Source of the DNA: an uncultured Actinomycetes bacterium
Lineage (GTDB): Bacteria; Actinomycetota; Thermoleophilia; Solirubrobacterales; 70-9
Assembly: GCA_946886425.1 (NCBI GenBank)
Contig: CAMPIP010000001.1
Span: 1-59,689 of the forward strand
Length of the DNA stretch: 59,689 nt
Direction of reading: 5' to 3'
The notes below the pieces were generated by a model. That model was not told the DNA's origin and searched no databases. It saw only the letters and a program-made list of their open reading frames with translations. The position numbers and the translations under genes are program-made. The stretch's first letter is position 1. Each line of letters opens with the position of its first letter. This document shows positions 20,250-33,383 of the stretch, piece after piece.

Positions 20250-20461
20250 ATCCGTCGCGTCTCTTTCTCCACATCGATACCTCTGGCACGGGCCACGGTC
20301 AGCAGCCGCGCTACGTCCTTTTTCGCCTGACCGAGGCGAGCGGTGTTCTCCAGCTCGCCGGTCGCGTGGCGGAAGCGCAGGTTGAAGGCCTCCTGCTTGG
20401 CGTCGATCAGCTTCGCCACCAGCTCGCCGTCTTTCAGGTTATGCACCTCCGAGGGCTTCAC
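20246..20461 (-). CDS. rpmC: 50S ribosomal protein L29
   Basis: 71 residues, two-helix hairpin protein at the tunnel exit where SRP and trigger factor dock. [43 protein letters not shown] is diagnostic. ATGA-type overlaps on both sides (rplP upstream, rpsQ downstream). Confidence 0.97.
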   Translation of the reverse strand: MKPSEVHNLKDGELVAKLIDAKQEAFNLRFRHATGELENTARLGQAKKDVARLLTVARARGIDVEKETRRI

Positions 20462-20880
20462 GAGTGCTCGGCCCCCTCGCGGACGACGAATTTGGTTTTT
20501 ACCGGAAGCTTGTGACCGGCGAGGCGCAGCGCTTCGCGAGCGAGGTCCTCGGGGACGCCGGCGAGCTCGAACATCACCTTGCCGGGCTTGACCACGGCGA
20601 CCCAGCCCTCGGGGTTGCCTTTGCCGGAGCCCATCCGGGTCTCGGCCGGCTTCTTCGTGTAGGGCTTATCGGGAAAGACGTTGATCCAGACCTTGCCGCC
20701 ACGTTTGATCTTGCGGGTCATCGCCACGCGGGCGGCCTCGATCTGGCGGTTGGTGATCCAGCCGCGCTCGAGCGACTTCAGCCCGTACTCGCCGAAGGCG
20801 ACGGTGCTGCCGCCCTTGGTGTTGCCGCGCATCCGGCCACGCATCTGTTTGCGGTGCTTGACCCGTTTCGGCATCAACAT
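20458..20880 (-). CDS. rplP: 50S ribosomal protein L16
   Basis: 140 residues from the ATG at 20880, which overlaps the rpsC TGA (TGATG): [20 protein letters not shown]. Contacts the A-site tRNA elbow. Contains [53 protein letters not shown] and [11 protein letters not shown]. The frame is open further upstream but that part is the reverse of the Gly-rich rpsC tail. Confidence 0.97.
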   Translation of the reverse strand: MLMPKRVKHRKQMRGRMRGNTKGGSTVAFGEYGLKSLERGWITNRQIEAARVAMTRKIKRGGKVWINVFPDKPYTKKPAETRMGSGKGNPEGWVAVVKPGKVMFELAGVPEDLAREALRLAGHKLPVKTKFVVREGAEHS

Positions 20881-21695
20881 CAGCGACCACCTCCACCGCG
20901 CTGGCCACCGCGGGGCCCACCGCCCCGACCACCGCGATCGCCGCCGCCGCGCCCACCGCGGTCGCCACCTCGGCCACCGCGATCGCCGCCGGGACGATCG
21001 CCCCGCGGGGGACGGCCGCCGCGCTGCGGGGCCGGCGCCTCGTCGGTCGAGGTGAGGTCGGAGCGGAAGCCCTCCGGCATCACCTCGCCCTTGTTGATCC
21101 AGCATTTGACGCCGATCCGGCCGGTCGTCGTCTTCGCCTCGAAGAAGCCGTAGTCGATGTCGGCACGCAGGGTATGCAGAGGCACCCGGCCATCGGAATA
21201 GCCTTCGGTGCGCGCCATCTCGGCGCCACCGAGGCGGCCGGAGACCTGCACCTTCACGCCCTTCGCGCCGGACCGCATCGCCGAGGTGAGGGCACGTTTC
21301 ATCGCCCGCCTGAAGGCGACGCGATTCTGCAGCTGCTCGGCAATCGATTGGGCGACCAGCTTGGCGTCGAGCTCAGGCCGTTTGACCTCGCGGATGTTCA
21401 CTTTCACCGGGCTGCCGGTCAGCTTGTGGAGCTCCTTGCGCAGGGCGTCGACTTCGCTGCCGGATTTGCCGATCACGATGCCCGGGCGGGCCGTGTGGAT
21501 GTCAACGGCAACCTCGCCGCGGCGCTCGATCGTGATGTCCGAGAGGCCAGCGTGCGAGAGCTTGTTGACGATGTGGTCGCGGATCGCCAGGTCTTCCTGG
21601 AGGACGTCGGCGAAGTTTTTCTCCTCGAACCAGTTCGACTTCCAGTCGTGGATGTAGCCGACCCGGAAACCCTCGGGGTGGATCTTCTGTCCCAT
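20880..21695 (-). CDS. rpsC: 30S ribosomal protein S3 with Gly/Arg-rich C-terminal tail
   Basis: mRNA-entry protein with helicase-like role. Core about 1-215: [24 protein letters not shown], the KH domain around [18 protein letters not shown], and the C-terminal domain to [14 protein letters not shown] sequence ([16 protein letters not shown]). The last ~45 residues are RGG-type repeats ([18 protein letters not shown]), an RNA-binding-like low-complexity tail beyond the normal length of ~210-230. Confidence 0.97.
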   Translation of the reverse strand: MGQKIHPEGFRVGYIHDWKSNWFEEKNFADVLQEDLAIRDHIVNKLSHAGLSDITIERRGEVAVDIHTARPGIVIGKSGSEVDALRKELHKLTGSPVKVNIREVKRPELDAKLVAQSIAEQLQNRVAFRRAMKRALTSAMRSGAKGVKVQVSGRLGGAEMARTEGYSDGRVPLHTLRADIDYGFFEAKTTTGRIGVKCWINKGEVMPEGFRSDLTSTDEAPAPQRGGRPPRGDRPGGDRGGRGGDRGGRGGGDRGGRGGGPRGGQRGGGGR

Positions 21696-21697
21696 TC

Positions 21698-22276
21698 CTA
21701 GTCCTCCACCGGGGTCAGCGCCACGGCGATGTGGCTGGTTCGCTTGTGGATCGGGGTTGCCCGCCCCTGGGCGCGCGGCCGGAACCGCTTCAGGGTCGGC
21801 CCCTCGTCGACGGTGATCGTCGCGACGCGCATCTCCTCGGCATCGAGATCGTGGTTGTTCTCCGCGTTGGCGGCGGCCGAGTCGATCAGCTTCTGGATGT
21901 CGCGAGCCGCGCCGCGAGGCGAGAACTGCAGCAGCGCCCGCGCCTTTTCGATGTGCAGGCCGCGGACCTGGTCGGCGACCAGGCGCGCCTTGCGCGGGGC
22001 GATGCGGACGAAGCGGGCGCTGGCGCGCACCACCGGAGCCTGAGCCGGCGCTTTCGGCGCGGCTTTTTTTGACTCTTTGGCTTTGGAAGCTTTTTTCGCG
22101 GGAGCTTTCTCTTTGCCCGCCGCGGTTTTAGAAGTTTTTTTCGCCGGCTCTTTTTTCGCGGCGGCTTTTTTCGGCGCTTTTTTGGCGTCGTCTTTCTTCG
22201 CTGCTTTTTTGGCCGAGGCTTTCTCGCCGCTGGCTTTAGCGTCGGCTTTTTTCGTCTCTTTTTTCTCGTCGGCCAT
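21698..22276 (-). CDS. rplV: 50S ribosomal protein L22 with Lys/Ala-rich N-terminal extension
   Basis: Lines the exit tunnel. The L22 core begins near residue 84 ([25 protein letters not shown]) and ends with the tunnel loop [29 protein letters not shown]. The first ~80 residues are repeats of Lys, Ala and some Glu/Asp ([17 protein letters not shown]), resembling histone H1-like tails. Usual length ~115; here 192. The codons in the extension are rich in TTT/TTC on the plus strand (AAA/AAG Lys), lowering local GC. Confidence 0.96.
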   Translation of the reverse strand: MADEKKETKKADAKASGEKASAKKAAKKDDAKKAPKKAAAKKEPAKKTSKTAAGKEKAPAKKASKAKESKKAAPKAPAQAPVVRASARFVRIAPRKARLVADQVRGLHIEKARALLQFSPRGAARDIQKLIDSAAANAENNHDLDAEEMRVATITVDEGPTLKRFRPRAQGRATPIHKRTSHIAVALTPVED

Positions 22277-22278
22277 CG

Positions 22279-22541
22279 TTAGTCCCTACCGCCGTGCGAG
22301 CGGAAGTTGCGGGTCGGGGCGAACTCGCCGAGCTTGTGCCCAACCATCGACTCCGAGATGAAGACGGGCACGTGTTTCTTGCCGTCGTGGACGGCGATCG
22401 TGTGACCGACCATCTCCGGGAAGATCGTCGAGGTCCGCGACCAGGTTTTCACCATCTGTTTTTTGCCGGCCTCGTTCATGGAGACGATCCGCCCCATCAG
22501 GCGCTCCTCCACCCACGGACCCTTTTTCGTCGAGCGCCCCA

Positions 22542-22542
<1 letters not shown>
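22279..22542 (-). CDS. rpsS: 30S ribosomal protein S19
   Basis: 87 residues from the ATG at 22542 that overlaps the rplB stop (TGATG): [63 protein letters not shown]. Head protein forming a dimer with S13. Normal length. Confidence 0.98.
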
Positions 22543-23390
<848 letters not shown>

Positions 23391-23403
23391 CTGCAGCAGC
23401 TCC

Positions 23404-23697
23404 TTACGCGGTCTCCGCGCCCTCGAACAACTCGATCCGCTCGCCCGGCGCCAGTTGCACGACGGCCTTCTTCCAGGCACGGGTGCGGCCGCGGACCAAG
23501 CCGCGGCGCTTTGGCTTGGAGCGCACCTTCGAGGTGCGCACCTGGGCGACGTCAACCCCGAAGACCTCTTCGACCGCCTGGGCGATCTGGGTCTTGTGGG
23601 CGCGGTCGTCAACGCGGAAGGTGTACTTGCCCTCGGCGATCAGGGCATAGCTCTTCTCGGAGATCACGGGGCGGATCAAGATCGTGCGGGCGTCCAT
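23404..23697 (-). CDS. rplW: 50S ribosomal protein L23
   Basis: 97 residues; docking site for trigger factor and SRP at the tunnel exit. [54 protein letters not shown] is diagnostic. ATG overlaps the rplD stop by one base; 13 bases before rplB. Confidence 0.97.
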   Translation of the reverse strand: MDARTILIRPVISEKSYALIAEGKYTFRVDDRAHKTQIAQAVEEVFGVDVAQVRTSKVRSKPKRRGLVRGRTRAWKKAVVQLAPGERIELFEGAETA

Positions 23698-24308
23698 CAG
23701 CCGAGCTTCTCCTCGAGGGCTTTGAGGGCGGTCTCGGAGAGGACGATGGCGGCCGCGGCGATCACGTCGGCGACGCCGGCCGCGCCGACCTCGAGCACAT
23801 GGGTGCGGGTGATGTTGCGGAAGCTCTTCATCGCGCCCGTCTCCTCAGCGGTGAGGACGACCAGGGTCGGCGCCTTCTGGCCCCATTTGGCGAGCGCCTC
23901 GGCGGCCTGTTTCGTCGACGGGGTCTCGAAGGCCGAGGCGTCGAGGACGGCGACGCTGCCGCGCTCGGCGTGGACCGAGAGGGCGGAGCGCATCGCCCGG
24001 CGACGGGCTTTGCGGTTGACCTTGACCGTGTAATGGCGTGGCTTCGGGCCGAAGGCAACGCCTCCGCCGTAGCGGTTTGGCACGCCGAGAGTGCCGACGC
24101 GGGCGCGGCCGGTGCCCTTTTGGCGCCAGGCCTTGGCGGTCGTGAACGCGACCTCGCCGCGGGTCAGGGTCGAGGCGGTGCCGCGACGTCGCGAGGCCAG
24201 GTCGGCGCGCGCGGCCTCGTGCACCAGCGACTGGTGGAAGGGCTCCGCGAAGAGCGCCTCAGGGAGGTCCGCTTTGGTCGTCTTGCCGAGCACGGCGGCT
24301 TTAGACAT
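23697..24308 (-). CDS. rplD: 50S ribosomal protein L4
   Basis: 203 residues. The tunnel loop TASTLTRGEVAFTTAKAWRQKGTGRARVG and GGVAFGPKPRHYTVKVNRKARRRAMRSAL are present. In some bacteria L4 represses the S10 operon. ATG overlaps the rplC TAA by eight bases (ATGTCTAA). Confidence 0.97.
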   Translation of the reverse strand: MSKAAVLGKTTKADLPEALFAEPFHQSLVHEAARADLASRRRGTASTLTRGEVAFTTAKAWRQKGTGRARVGTLGVPNRYGGGVAFGPKPRHYTVKVNRKARRRAMRSALSVHAERGSVAVLDASAFETPSTKQAAEALAKWGQKAPTLVVLTAEETGAMKSFRNITRTHVLEVGAAGVADVIAAAAIVLSETALKALEEKLG

Positions 24309-24930
24309 CGGTCCTCACCTCGACGATCGCGTTGCGGGAGCCGGGGATCGAGCCTTTGATCAGCAGCAGGTTGCGGTCGGCGTCGACGTCGGCGATTTCC
24401 AGCCCCTTCTGGGTGACCCGCTTGTTGCCCATCTGGCCGGGCATCCGCATCCCTTTGAAGACGCGGGCGGGGAAGGCGCTGGCGCCGATAGAGCCGGGCG
24501 CGCGGACGTTGTGGGAGCCGTGGGTGACCGGCCCGCGGCTGAAGTTATGCCGCTTGATGCCGCCCTGGAAGCCCTTGCCGATCGAGATTCCGGCGACCTT
24601 CACCTTCTGGCCGGCCTCGAAGGCGGCCACGGTGACGTCGTCGCCGATCTTCGGCCCCTCGTCGGCGCCCAGATCCTCGTCGCGGAACTCGACCAGGTGG
24701 CGCATCGGCGCCGAGCCGGCCTTCTTCAGGTGGCCTTCCTCGGCCTTGCTGAGCTTGCCCTGCTTGACCTCGCCGTAGGCCAGCTGCACGGCGGCGTAGC
24801 CATCGCGCTCCCGCCCACGGACCGCGGTCACCTTGCAGGGACCGGCTTCGACAACGGTGACGGGCACCACGGTGCCGTCCTCCCGGAAGACCTGCGTCAT
24901 GCCCAGCTTCTTGCCCAGGATCGCTGCCAT
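24301..24930 (-). CDS. rplC: 50S ribosomal protein L3
   Basis: 209 residues from the ATG at 24930 (MAAILGKKLGMTQVF). Early assembly protein with a long loop reaching the peptidyl transferase centre; the loop FQGGIKRHNFSRGPVTHGSHNVRAPGSIGA-type sequence is intact, including the Gln that is methylated in some species in its HNFSRGP neighbourhood. Four bases after rpsJ. Confidence 0.97.
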   Translation of the reverse strand: MAAILGKKLGMTQVFREDGTVVPVTVVEAGPCKVTAVRGRERDGYAAVQLAYGEVKQGKLSKAEEGHLKKAGSAPMRHLVEFRDEDLGADEGPKIGDDVTVAAFEAGQKVKVAGISIGKGFQGGIKRHNFSRGPVTHGSHNVRAPGSIGASAFPARVFKGMRMPGQMGNKRVTQKGLEIADVDADRNLLLIKGSIPGSRNAIVEVRTDV

Positions 24931-24934
24931 CGGA

Positions 24935-25255
24935 CTAGAGGCGGATCTCGATGTCGACACCAGCCGGCAGCGAGTCCAGCCGCTGCAGCGAGTCGACGGT
25001 TTTCGGCGAGGGCTGAAGGATGTCGATCAGCCGCTTGTGGGTACGGATCTCGAAGTGCTCGCGCGAGTCCTTGTCCTTGAACGGCGAGCGGATCACGCAG
25101 TAGACGTTTTTCTCCGTGGGCAGCGGCACGGGACCGGAGACGGTGGCGCCGGTGCGCTCCGCGGTCTCGACGATCTCGCGGGCAGCCCGATCGATGGCGT
25201 CGTGGTCGTACGCCTTCAACCGGATCCGAATTTTCTGTGCTGCTATGGCTGCCAC
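24935..25255 (-). CDS. rpsJ: 30S ribosomal protein S10
   Basis: 106 residues from the GTG at 25255 ([22 protein letters not shown]), close to the family length of ~102; a TTG at 25297 in the same frame would add 14 residues unlike the family. Contains [36 protein letters not shown], the NusB-binding/16S-binding surface. First gene of the S10 operon; also the antitermination factor NusE. Confidence 0.95.
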   Translation of the reverse strand: MAAIAAQKIRIRLKAYDHDAIDRAAREIVETAERTGATVSGPVPLPTEKNVYCVIRSPFKDKDSREHFEIRTHKRLIDILQPSPKTVDSLQRLDSLPAGVDIEIRL

Positions 25256-25296
25256 TTCGAAGTTCTCTCTGTCTTTCTCGTCGGTCTTACCGCGCA

Positions 25297-25316
25297 ATAA
25301 GGGCGGGGCCCCTTAT
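25297..25316 (-). promoter_or_regulatory. Leader hairpin upstream of rpsJ
   Basis: ATAAGGG (25297-25303) pairs perfectly with CCCTTAT (25310-25316) across a 6-base loop; read on the minus strand it is followed by TG and then the rpsJ start about 40 bases later. It lies between the tuf transcription-end hairpins and rpsJ, so it may be part of the S10 mRNA leader. Role not determined. Confidence 0.4.
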
Positions 25317-25355
25317 AGGTGGGGCGCCGCCCCGGTCGTATGTCCTTGCAGTTGT

Positions 25356-25403
25356 CTCGCCGCCCTCGGGCGGCGAGAGGGCGGGCCAACGAGCCCGCCC
25401 TCT
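25356..25403 (-). terminator. Double hairpin after tuf
   Basis: Directly after the tuf stop in its direction, AGAGGGCGGGC (25376-25386) pairs with GCCCGCCCTCT (25393-25403), an 11-bp perfect stem with a 6-base loop, followed at once by a second stem CTCGCCGCCC/GGGCGGCGAG (25356-25377). There is no U-tract, which is common in high-GC Actinomycetota. It probably separates the tuf transcript from the S10 operon. Confidence 0.7.
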
Positions 25404-25410
25404 GGCGTCG

Positions 25411-26595
<1,185 letters not shown>

Positions 26596-26660
26596 CTCTC
26601 TCCGTTTCGCCTTTCGAAATCGTGTTCTGTCTGATCTAAGTGCTTGAGTCTGGTGGGCGG

Positions 26661-26695
26661 TCGCCCGCAGCGGGATTTCAGCTGCCTGCGGGCGA
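26661..26695 (-). other. Hairpin in the fusA-tuf spacer
   Basis: TCGCCCGCAG (26661-26670) pairs perfectly with CTGCGGGCGA (26686-26695) over a 15-base loop in the 144-base gap between fusA and tuf. No T-rich tract follows, so it may be an RNA processing or partial termination site that lets tuf be expressed separately. No repeat of it was seen elsewhere in the window. Confidence 0.5.
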
Positions 26696-26739
26696 ACCTG
26701 GGAAATATAGCCAGATGCGCCGCCCCGTCGCGGTTGGGT

Positions 26740-28851
<2,112 letters not shown>

Positions 28852-29722
28852 ATCTGAAAGGTAAGTGGTTGTCCTGTGGTGATTGAAGAGTGAAACCGAA
28901 ACGGCGCAACCGGCGCAAAAAAAAGGCCCCAGCGGGCCCGGCGAAGCGTGCTTCTGCCAAGAAACTGCCTGAGCGACCGGCGATGATAGCAGCGCCGCGA
29001 AGGCGCGCAGGCTCGGCTGCGAAAGCCCTTGGAACAGGGCCCCGGAGACTGGCCTGGCGACTGGATCGGCTCGGCAACCGCAGCCTCGAGATGGCCTACC
29101 CGCCGCTGCACGCCGTGTTCGCCTGGCTGCTGCTGGCCTGGCGTCGCCTCGCCGCCTTCGCCGGACCGCCGCTGCGCCGGTCGGCCGGCCTCTTCTTCCG
29201 CCTGCTCGCCGCGGCCGAGCGGCTGCTGCGGCGCTGGGCGGGACACGCCGTCACCACGGCGACCGCCGCCAGCCGCGTGCTGACGCCGCAACGGGCGATC
29301 GGCCTGGCGATCGTCGCCGCCGGCCTCTGCCTAGCCGTCTCGCAGTTCGTCGACTACCGGGGGGTCGAGATCGGCCGGTCGAGCTATGCCGGGCTTCCCG
29401 ACCTCGCTTCGCCGCCGACGGTCGACGTCCGCACCGCCGGCGAGGCGCACGCCTATCTGCTCCTGCCGCTGGGCTTGCTCGGCGCCGTCCTGGGAGCGCT
29501 GGGGGTGGCCCGCGACCGGCGCCGGCTGGGCTTGACGGTCGCCGGGCTGGGGCTGGTCTCGGTGAGCGTGATCCTGCTCGTCGACCTTCCCGACGGCCTC
29601 GACGCGGGAGTCCAGAACTCGCGCTTCGCGGGGGCCTCGGCCGTGCTCCAGGAGGGCTTCTACGCCGAGCTCGCCGCAGCCGGCGGACTGGTTTTGTCCG
29701 GACTGCTCTACTATGCGCGGCC

Positions 29723-30117
<395 letters not shown>

Positions 30118-30118
<1 letters not shown>

Positions 30119-30588
30119 TGCCGCGCCGCTCCGCTGCACAGATCCGGCCGGTCGAGCCCGACGCTCGCCACCGCAACCGCCTCGTCCAGCAGCTGATCAA
30201 CAAGGTGATGAGCGACGGCAAGAAGTCCCTGGCCGAGCGGATCGTCTACGACAGCCTCGCGATCGTCGGCGAGCGGTCCGGCGAGGATCCCGTCGAGACG
30301 CTGGAAGCGGCGATCAAGCAGCTGACCCCGGTACTCGAGGTCCGCTCCCGCCGCGTCGGCGGCGCCACCTATCAGGTCCCGGTGGAGGTCCCGGCCCGGC
30401 GTGCCCGCACGCTCGCCGTCCGCTGGCTCGTCCAATTCGCACGCGCCCGGCGCGAGTACTCGATGGCCGAGCGGCTCGCCAGCGAGATCCTCGACGCCAA
30501 CCAGCAGCAGGGCAGCGCCTGGAAGCGGAAGGACGACATCTACCGCATGGCGCAGGCGAACAAGGCGTTCGCCCACTACCGCTGGTAG
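30118..30588 (+). CDS. rpsG: 30S ribosomal protein S7
   Basis: 156 residues beginning MPRRSAAQIRPVEPDARHRN. Head-assembly initiator and, in E. coli, the str operon repressor. NRLVQQLINKVMSDGKKSLAERIVYDSL, VEVRSRRVGGATYQVPVEVPARRA-like and the C-terminal AFAHYRW are diagnostic. Not followed by fusA, which is on the other strand 1.3 kb before rpsL. Confidence 0.98.
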
Positions 30589-30610
30589 CCCTCTCTAAGG
30601 TTCCTCGGGC

Positions 30611-31108
30611 ATGAAGCCCGTACTCGCCGTTGACGTCGACGGGGTCATCTCCCTATTCGGCTTCGACGACCCCCCGGCCAAGGAGCAGGCCCGCTTCCAG
30701 CTTGTCGACGGGATCATGCACTGCATCTCCCTCGCCGCCGGGGCGCGCCTGCGGCGGCTCGCCGACCACTACGAACTGGTCTGGGCGACCGGCTGGGAAA
30801 ACCGCGCCAACGACCACCTGCCGCAGATGCTCGGCCTCGCCCAGTTGCCCTACCTCAGCTTCGACGGCACCGCCCGGTTCGGGTCCGCGCACTGGAAGTT
30901 GGGCCCGCTCGACGAATACTGCCGCGGTCGGGCGATGGCCTGGATCGACGACAACCTCGACGAGAGCTGTTACGAGTGGGCCCGGGGGCGCCAGGAGCCG
31001 ACCCTGCTGGTTCCGACCGAGCCTGACCGGGGCCTCGAGGAGGCCCAAACCGAAGCGCTGATCGGCTGGGCCCGGGGCCTCGAACGCGAGCGCGACGAAC
31101 CACGCTGA
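30611..31108 (+). CDS. HAD-superfamily hydrolase-like protein
   Basis: 165 residues. N-terminal DVDGV (Asp8, Asp10), preceded by a hydrophobic strand, is the HAD catalytic motif I; a later WATGWENRAN segment supplies motif II Thr, and AWIDDNLDES supplies the acidic motif IV. Similar small proteins with DxDGV and WATGW are annotated as HAD domains of RNA-repair type. Substrate unknown. It starts 22 bases after rpsG, possibly on the same transcript. Confidence 0.7.
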   Translation: MKPVLAVDVDGVISLFGFDDPPAKEQARFQLVDGIMHCISLAAGARLRRLADHYELVWATGWENRANDHLPQMLGLAQLPYLSFDGTARFGSAHWKLGPLDEYCRGRAMAWIDDNLDESCYEWARGRQEPTLLVPTEPDRGLEEAQTEALIGWARGLERERDEPR

Positions 31109-31129
31109 GGACTCTCTACACTGGCCACG

Positions 31130-31459
31130 GTGACTGGGTTCTGGCCGATCTTCTTCCTGCTGGTCGTCCTCAAGGTTCCCGTGCTCGGCGCGATCTGGCT
31201 TGTCTGGTGGGCAAGCAAGGCGCCGGCCGAGCCGGAGGGCGCCGAGGACGACGGCGGTAGCTTCAAGCGGCGGCAGCCGCCGAAGCTTCCCCGCGGCCCG
31301 CGCCGCGGCCCGCATGGCGGCGGTGCCGCGCAGCCGCTGCCGACCTGCCCGCCCGGCGGCCGCACCCGCGTGGTCAGGCCCGCTGCGCAGCCAGCTTTCG
31401 CTCGCGCCGGATCTCGCGCAGATACGGGTGAAAATCGACCTGGATCGTGTGACGTTTAG
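31130..31459 (+). CDS. Small single-helix membrane protein
   Basis: 109 residues from a GTG. One strong membrane helix (about 3-28, FWPIFFLLVVLKVPVLGAIWLVWWA) is followed by an acidic then Arg/Pro/Gly-rich cytoplasmic tail (KRRQPPKLPRGPRRGPHGGG) and a less convincing end that overlaps the convergent monooxygenase by 86 bases. Follows the HAD gene by 21 bases. Function unknown. Confidence 0.55.
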   Translation: MTGFWPIFFLLVVLKVPVLGAIWLVWWASKAPAEPEGAEDDGGSFKRRQPPKLPRGPRRGPHGGGAAQPLPTCPPGGRTRVVRPAAQPAFARAGSRADTGENRPGSCDV

Positions 31460-32693
31460 AAGCGACGTAGCGCTTCCGCATCTTCCCTTCCGCCGCCGCG
31501 ATCTCCTCCCGCATCTCGCCCACCGAGGGCAGTGAACCCCTCCCTGAGAGCAGGTCGGCAATCCACTCCGACTGCGCCTCGGCGAGCGGCATGATCGCCC
31601 CCAGCGGCTGGATGAAGCCGACGAAGAAGAGGCCCGGGCGCTCGACCGAGGCGACGCGCCGGTAGAGGGGCAGCCGGTTGCCGTCGGCCTTGACCAGCTC
31701 GGGGTCGAAGAACGGGAAGGTGATCTTGTAGCCGGTGCAGTAGATCACTAGGTCGACCTCCTCCTCGCTGCCGTCGGCGAAGCGGACCCGGCGACCGCCG
31801 CTGAAGCGGTCGATGTTGGGCTTGACGACGATGTCGCCGTGGCCGAGCCGTGACAGCAGCTCGGCGGAGACGGTCGGGTGCGCCTCGAGCAGCTTGTGGT
31901 CGGGCTGGGGCAGGCCGTAGGCGGTCATGTCGCCGGCGGTGAGACCGACCATCCGTTCGAGCACGAAGCGCTGGAACCAGAGCGGCATCCGGGTCAGGAT
32001 CGGCGAGGCCGCTTCGTCGGTCGGTTTGCCGTTCATGTACTTCGGCATCACGTAGGCGCCGCGGCGCATCGCCAGAAAGGTCCGGTCGGCGATCCTCGAT
32101 GCCTCGACGGCGATGTCGGTGGCGGAGTTGCCGATTCCCAGGACGAGCACCCGCTTGTCGCGCAGGACCTCCGGCTCGCGGTAGTGGTGGACGTGGAGCT
32201 GCTCGCCCGCGAAATCCTCGGACCCCGGGAAGGCCGGCTCCGGCCAGCGCGGGTCCCAGTGGTGCCCGTTGGCGACCAGAACCGCCCGGTAGCGGTGCGA
32301 CTCGCGGTTGCCGTCGGCGTCGGCGACCGTGACCTCCCACTCGCCCTCGACTGGCTTCACGTCGACGACCTCGGTGCGGAAGCGAATCCTGGAGCGCAAG
32401 CCGAAATGGTCGACGTAGTCGTCGAAGTAGTCGGCGATCTGGAAATGGCTGGGGTAGTCCGGATAGCTCTCCGGCATCGGGAAGGTCTTGTAGGCCATCA
32501 TCCGCCGCGAGGTGTTGATGTGGAGGGAGCGATACGCGGACGACATCCCGTTGTCGTTTTGGTAGCGCCAGTTCCCCCCCACCTCGGAGCCCTTCTCGAA
32601 GCACTCGAAGGGGATCCGGCGGGCGTTCAGGACCTGGCAGGCGGCGATGCCGGACGAACCGGCGCCGATTACGCAGACCTTCTCCGCACCCAT
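31374..32693 (-). CDS. Flavin-containing monooxygenase (FMO family)
   Basis: 439 residues. FAD-binding GAGSSG at residues 10-15, FEKGSEVGGNWRY (the FMO-type GxGGxW region), an NADPH-binding VLGIGNSATDIAVEAS around 180-195, and IYCTGYKITFPFF near the C terminus, the conserved TGY motif. Expected to oxygenate soft nucleophiles (N or S) or act as a Baeyer-Villiger enzyme; substrate unknown. ATG start. Its 3' end overlaps the end of the small membrane protein gene on the other strand. Confidence 0.88.
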   Translation of the reverse strand: MGAEKVCVIGAGSSGIAACQVLNARRIPFECFEKGSEVGGNWRYQNDNGMSSAYRSLHINTSRRMMAYKTFPMPESYPDYPSHFQIADYFDDYVDHFGLRSRIRFRTEVVDVKPVEGEWEVTVADADGNRESHRYRAVLVANGHHWDPRWPEPAFPGSEDFAGEQLHVHHYREPEVLRDKRVLVLGIGNSATDIAVEASRIADRTFLAMRRGAYVMPKYMNGKPTDEAASPILTRMPLWFQRFVLERMVGLTAGDMTAYGLPQPDHKLLEAHPTVSAELLSRLGHGDIVVKPNIDRFSGGRRVRFADGSEEEVDLVIYCTGYKITFPFFDPELVKADGNRLPLYRRVASVERPGLFFVGFIQPLGAIMPLAEAQSEWIADLLSGRGSLPSVGEMREEIAAAEGKMRKRYVASKRHTIQVDFHPYLREIRRERKLAAQRA

Positions 32694-32728
32694 GCGGAGA
32701 ATCTATAGGACTGGCTGTCTGGCCAGTT

Positions 32729-33241
32729 TTAGAGCGCCGCGCAGGCGGCGGTCGCGTCGGTCTTCGTCGCGCTGCCGGGGTAGAGCACGCGGCCGAGGCT
32801 GGCGACGCCGACCTGCCACTGGCTGCCGCTGCGGGTAAGGGCGACTTCGAAGCCGCCGCTGCCGCTGACGAAGGCGACGATCTTCCTGCCGCCGGCCTGG
32901 ACGACGGCGTCGCCGACGGTCCAGCTCGCTCCCCTGGAGATGCCGGTGCCGGTCGAGCCACTGCTGCGGCTTTCGTACTTGCCGTTGGCGCAGAAGGTCT
33001 CTTCGACGGCCTCGCCGTCGCCGCGGGTGCCGGCGAAGGTGGAGTTCTTGATCTGCTCGAAGGCGAGCCTGTTGGCTTCGTTCTGCTTCTTGCAGGCGTT
33101 GAAGCGAGCCTTGTTCCCGGCCTGCTTGAACTTGCCGCACTTGGCGGTCTGCGGGCCGGCCGGCTTGGCCTCCGCGCTCGCGGCGCCAAGCGCCATCACC
33201 ACGCCCATCGCCAGCACCAGTCGTGCCACCGTCCCGCTCAT
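32729..33241 (-). CDS. Secreted protein of unknown function
   Basis: 170 residues from the ATG at 33241, which has AGGAG at the right distance. A signal peptide is evident (VARLVLAMGVVMALGAASAEA, cleavage after about 23). The mature part has four or more cysteines (CGKFK, NACKKQ, FCANGKY, ACAAL), suggesting disulphides outside the cell, and a beta-rich C-terminal half. No family recognised. Lies 35 bases upstream of the monooxygenase start. Confidence 0.65.
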   Translation of the reverse strand: MSGTVARLVLAMGVVMALGAASAEAKPAGPQTAKCGKFKQAGNKARFNACKKQNEANRLAFEQIKNSTFAGTRGDGEAVEETFCANGKYESRSSGSTGTGISRGASWTVGDAVVQAGGRKIVAFVSGSGGFEVALTRSGSQWQVGVASLGRVLYPGSATKTDATAACAAL

Positions 33242-33383
33242 CGTCGCTCCTTCGTAGTTGGCCGAGGCGCCCACGATCTCACAAAGGGGTGAGGAGGTTC
33301 ACCCCTGGGGTCCGTAGTTGAAAAGGGCAATCGCTTCGAAGCTGGGTCCATCGGGATTTGAAAACAAACGAAAGGAGATTCCG

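Noticed and set aside
20881..21105. N-terminal extension of the L16 frame (Arg/Trp-rich)
   Set aside because: It is read from the Gly/Arg-rich tail of rpsC in another frame; the ATG at 20880 overlaps the rpsC stop and gives the canonical L16 start.
25256..25297. TTG start adding 14 residues to S10
   Set aside because: The added [14 protein letters not shown] is unlike S10 N termini and lies across the leader region; the GTG at 25255 gives the family length.
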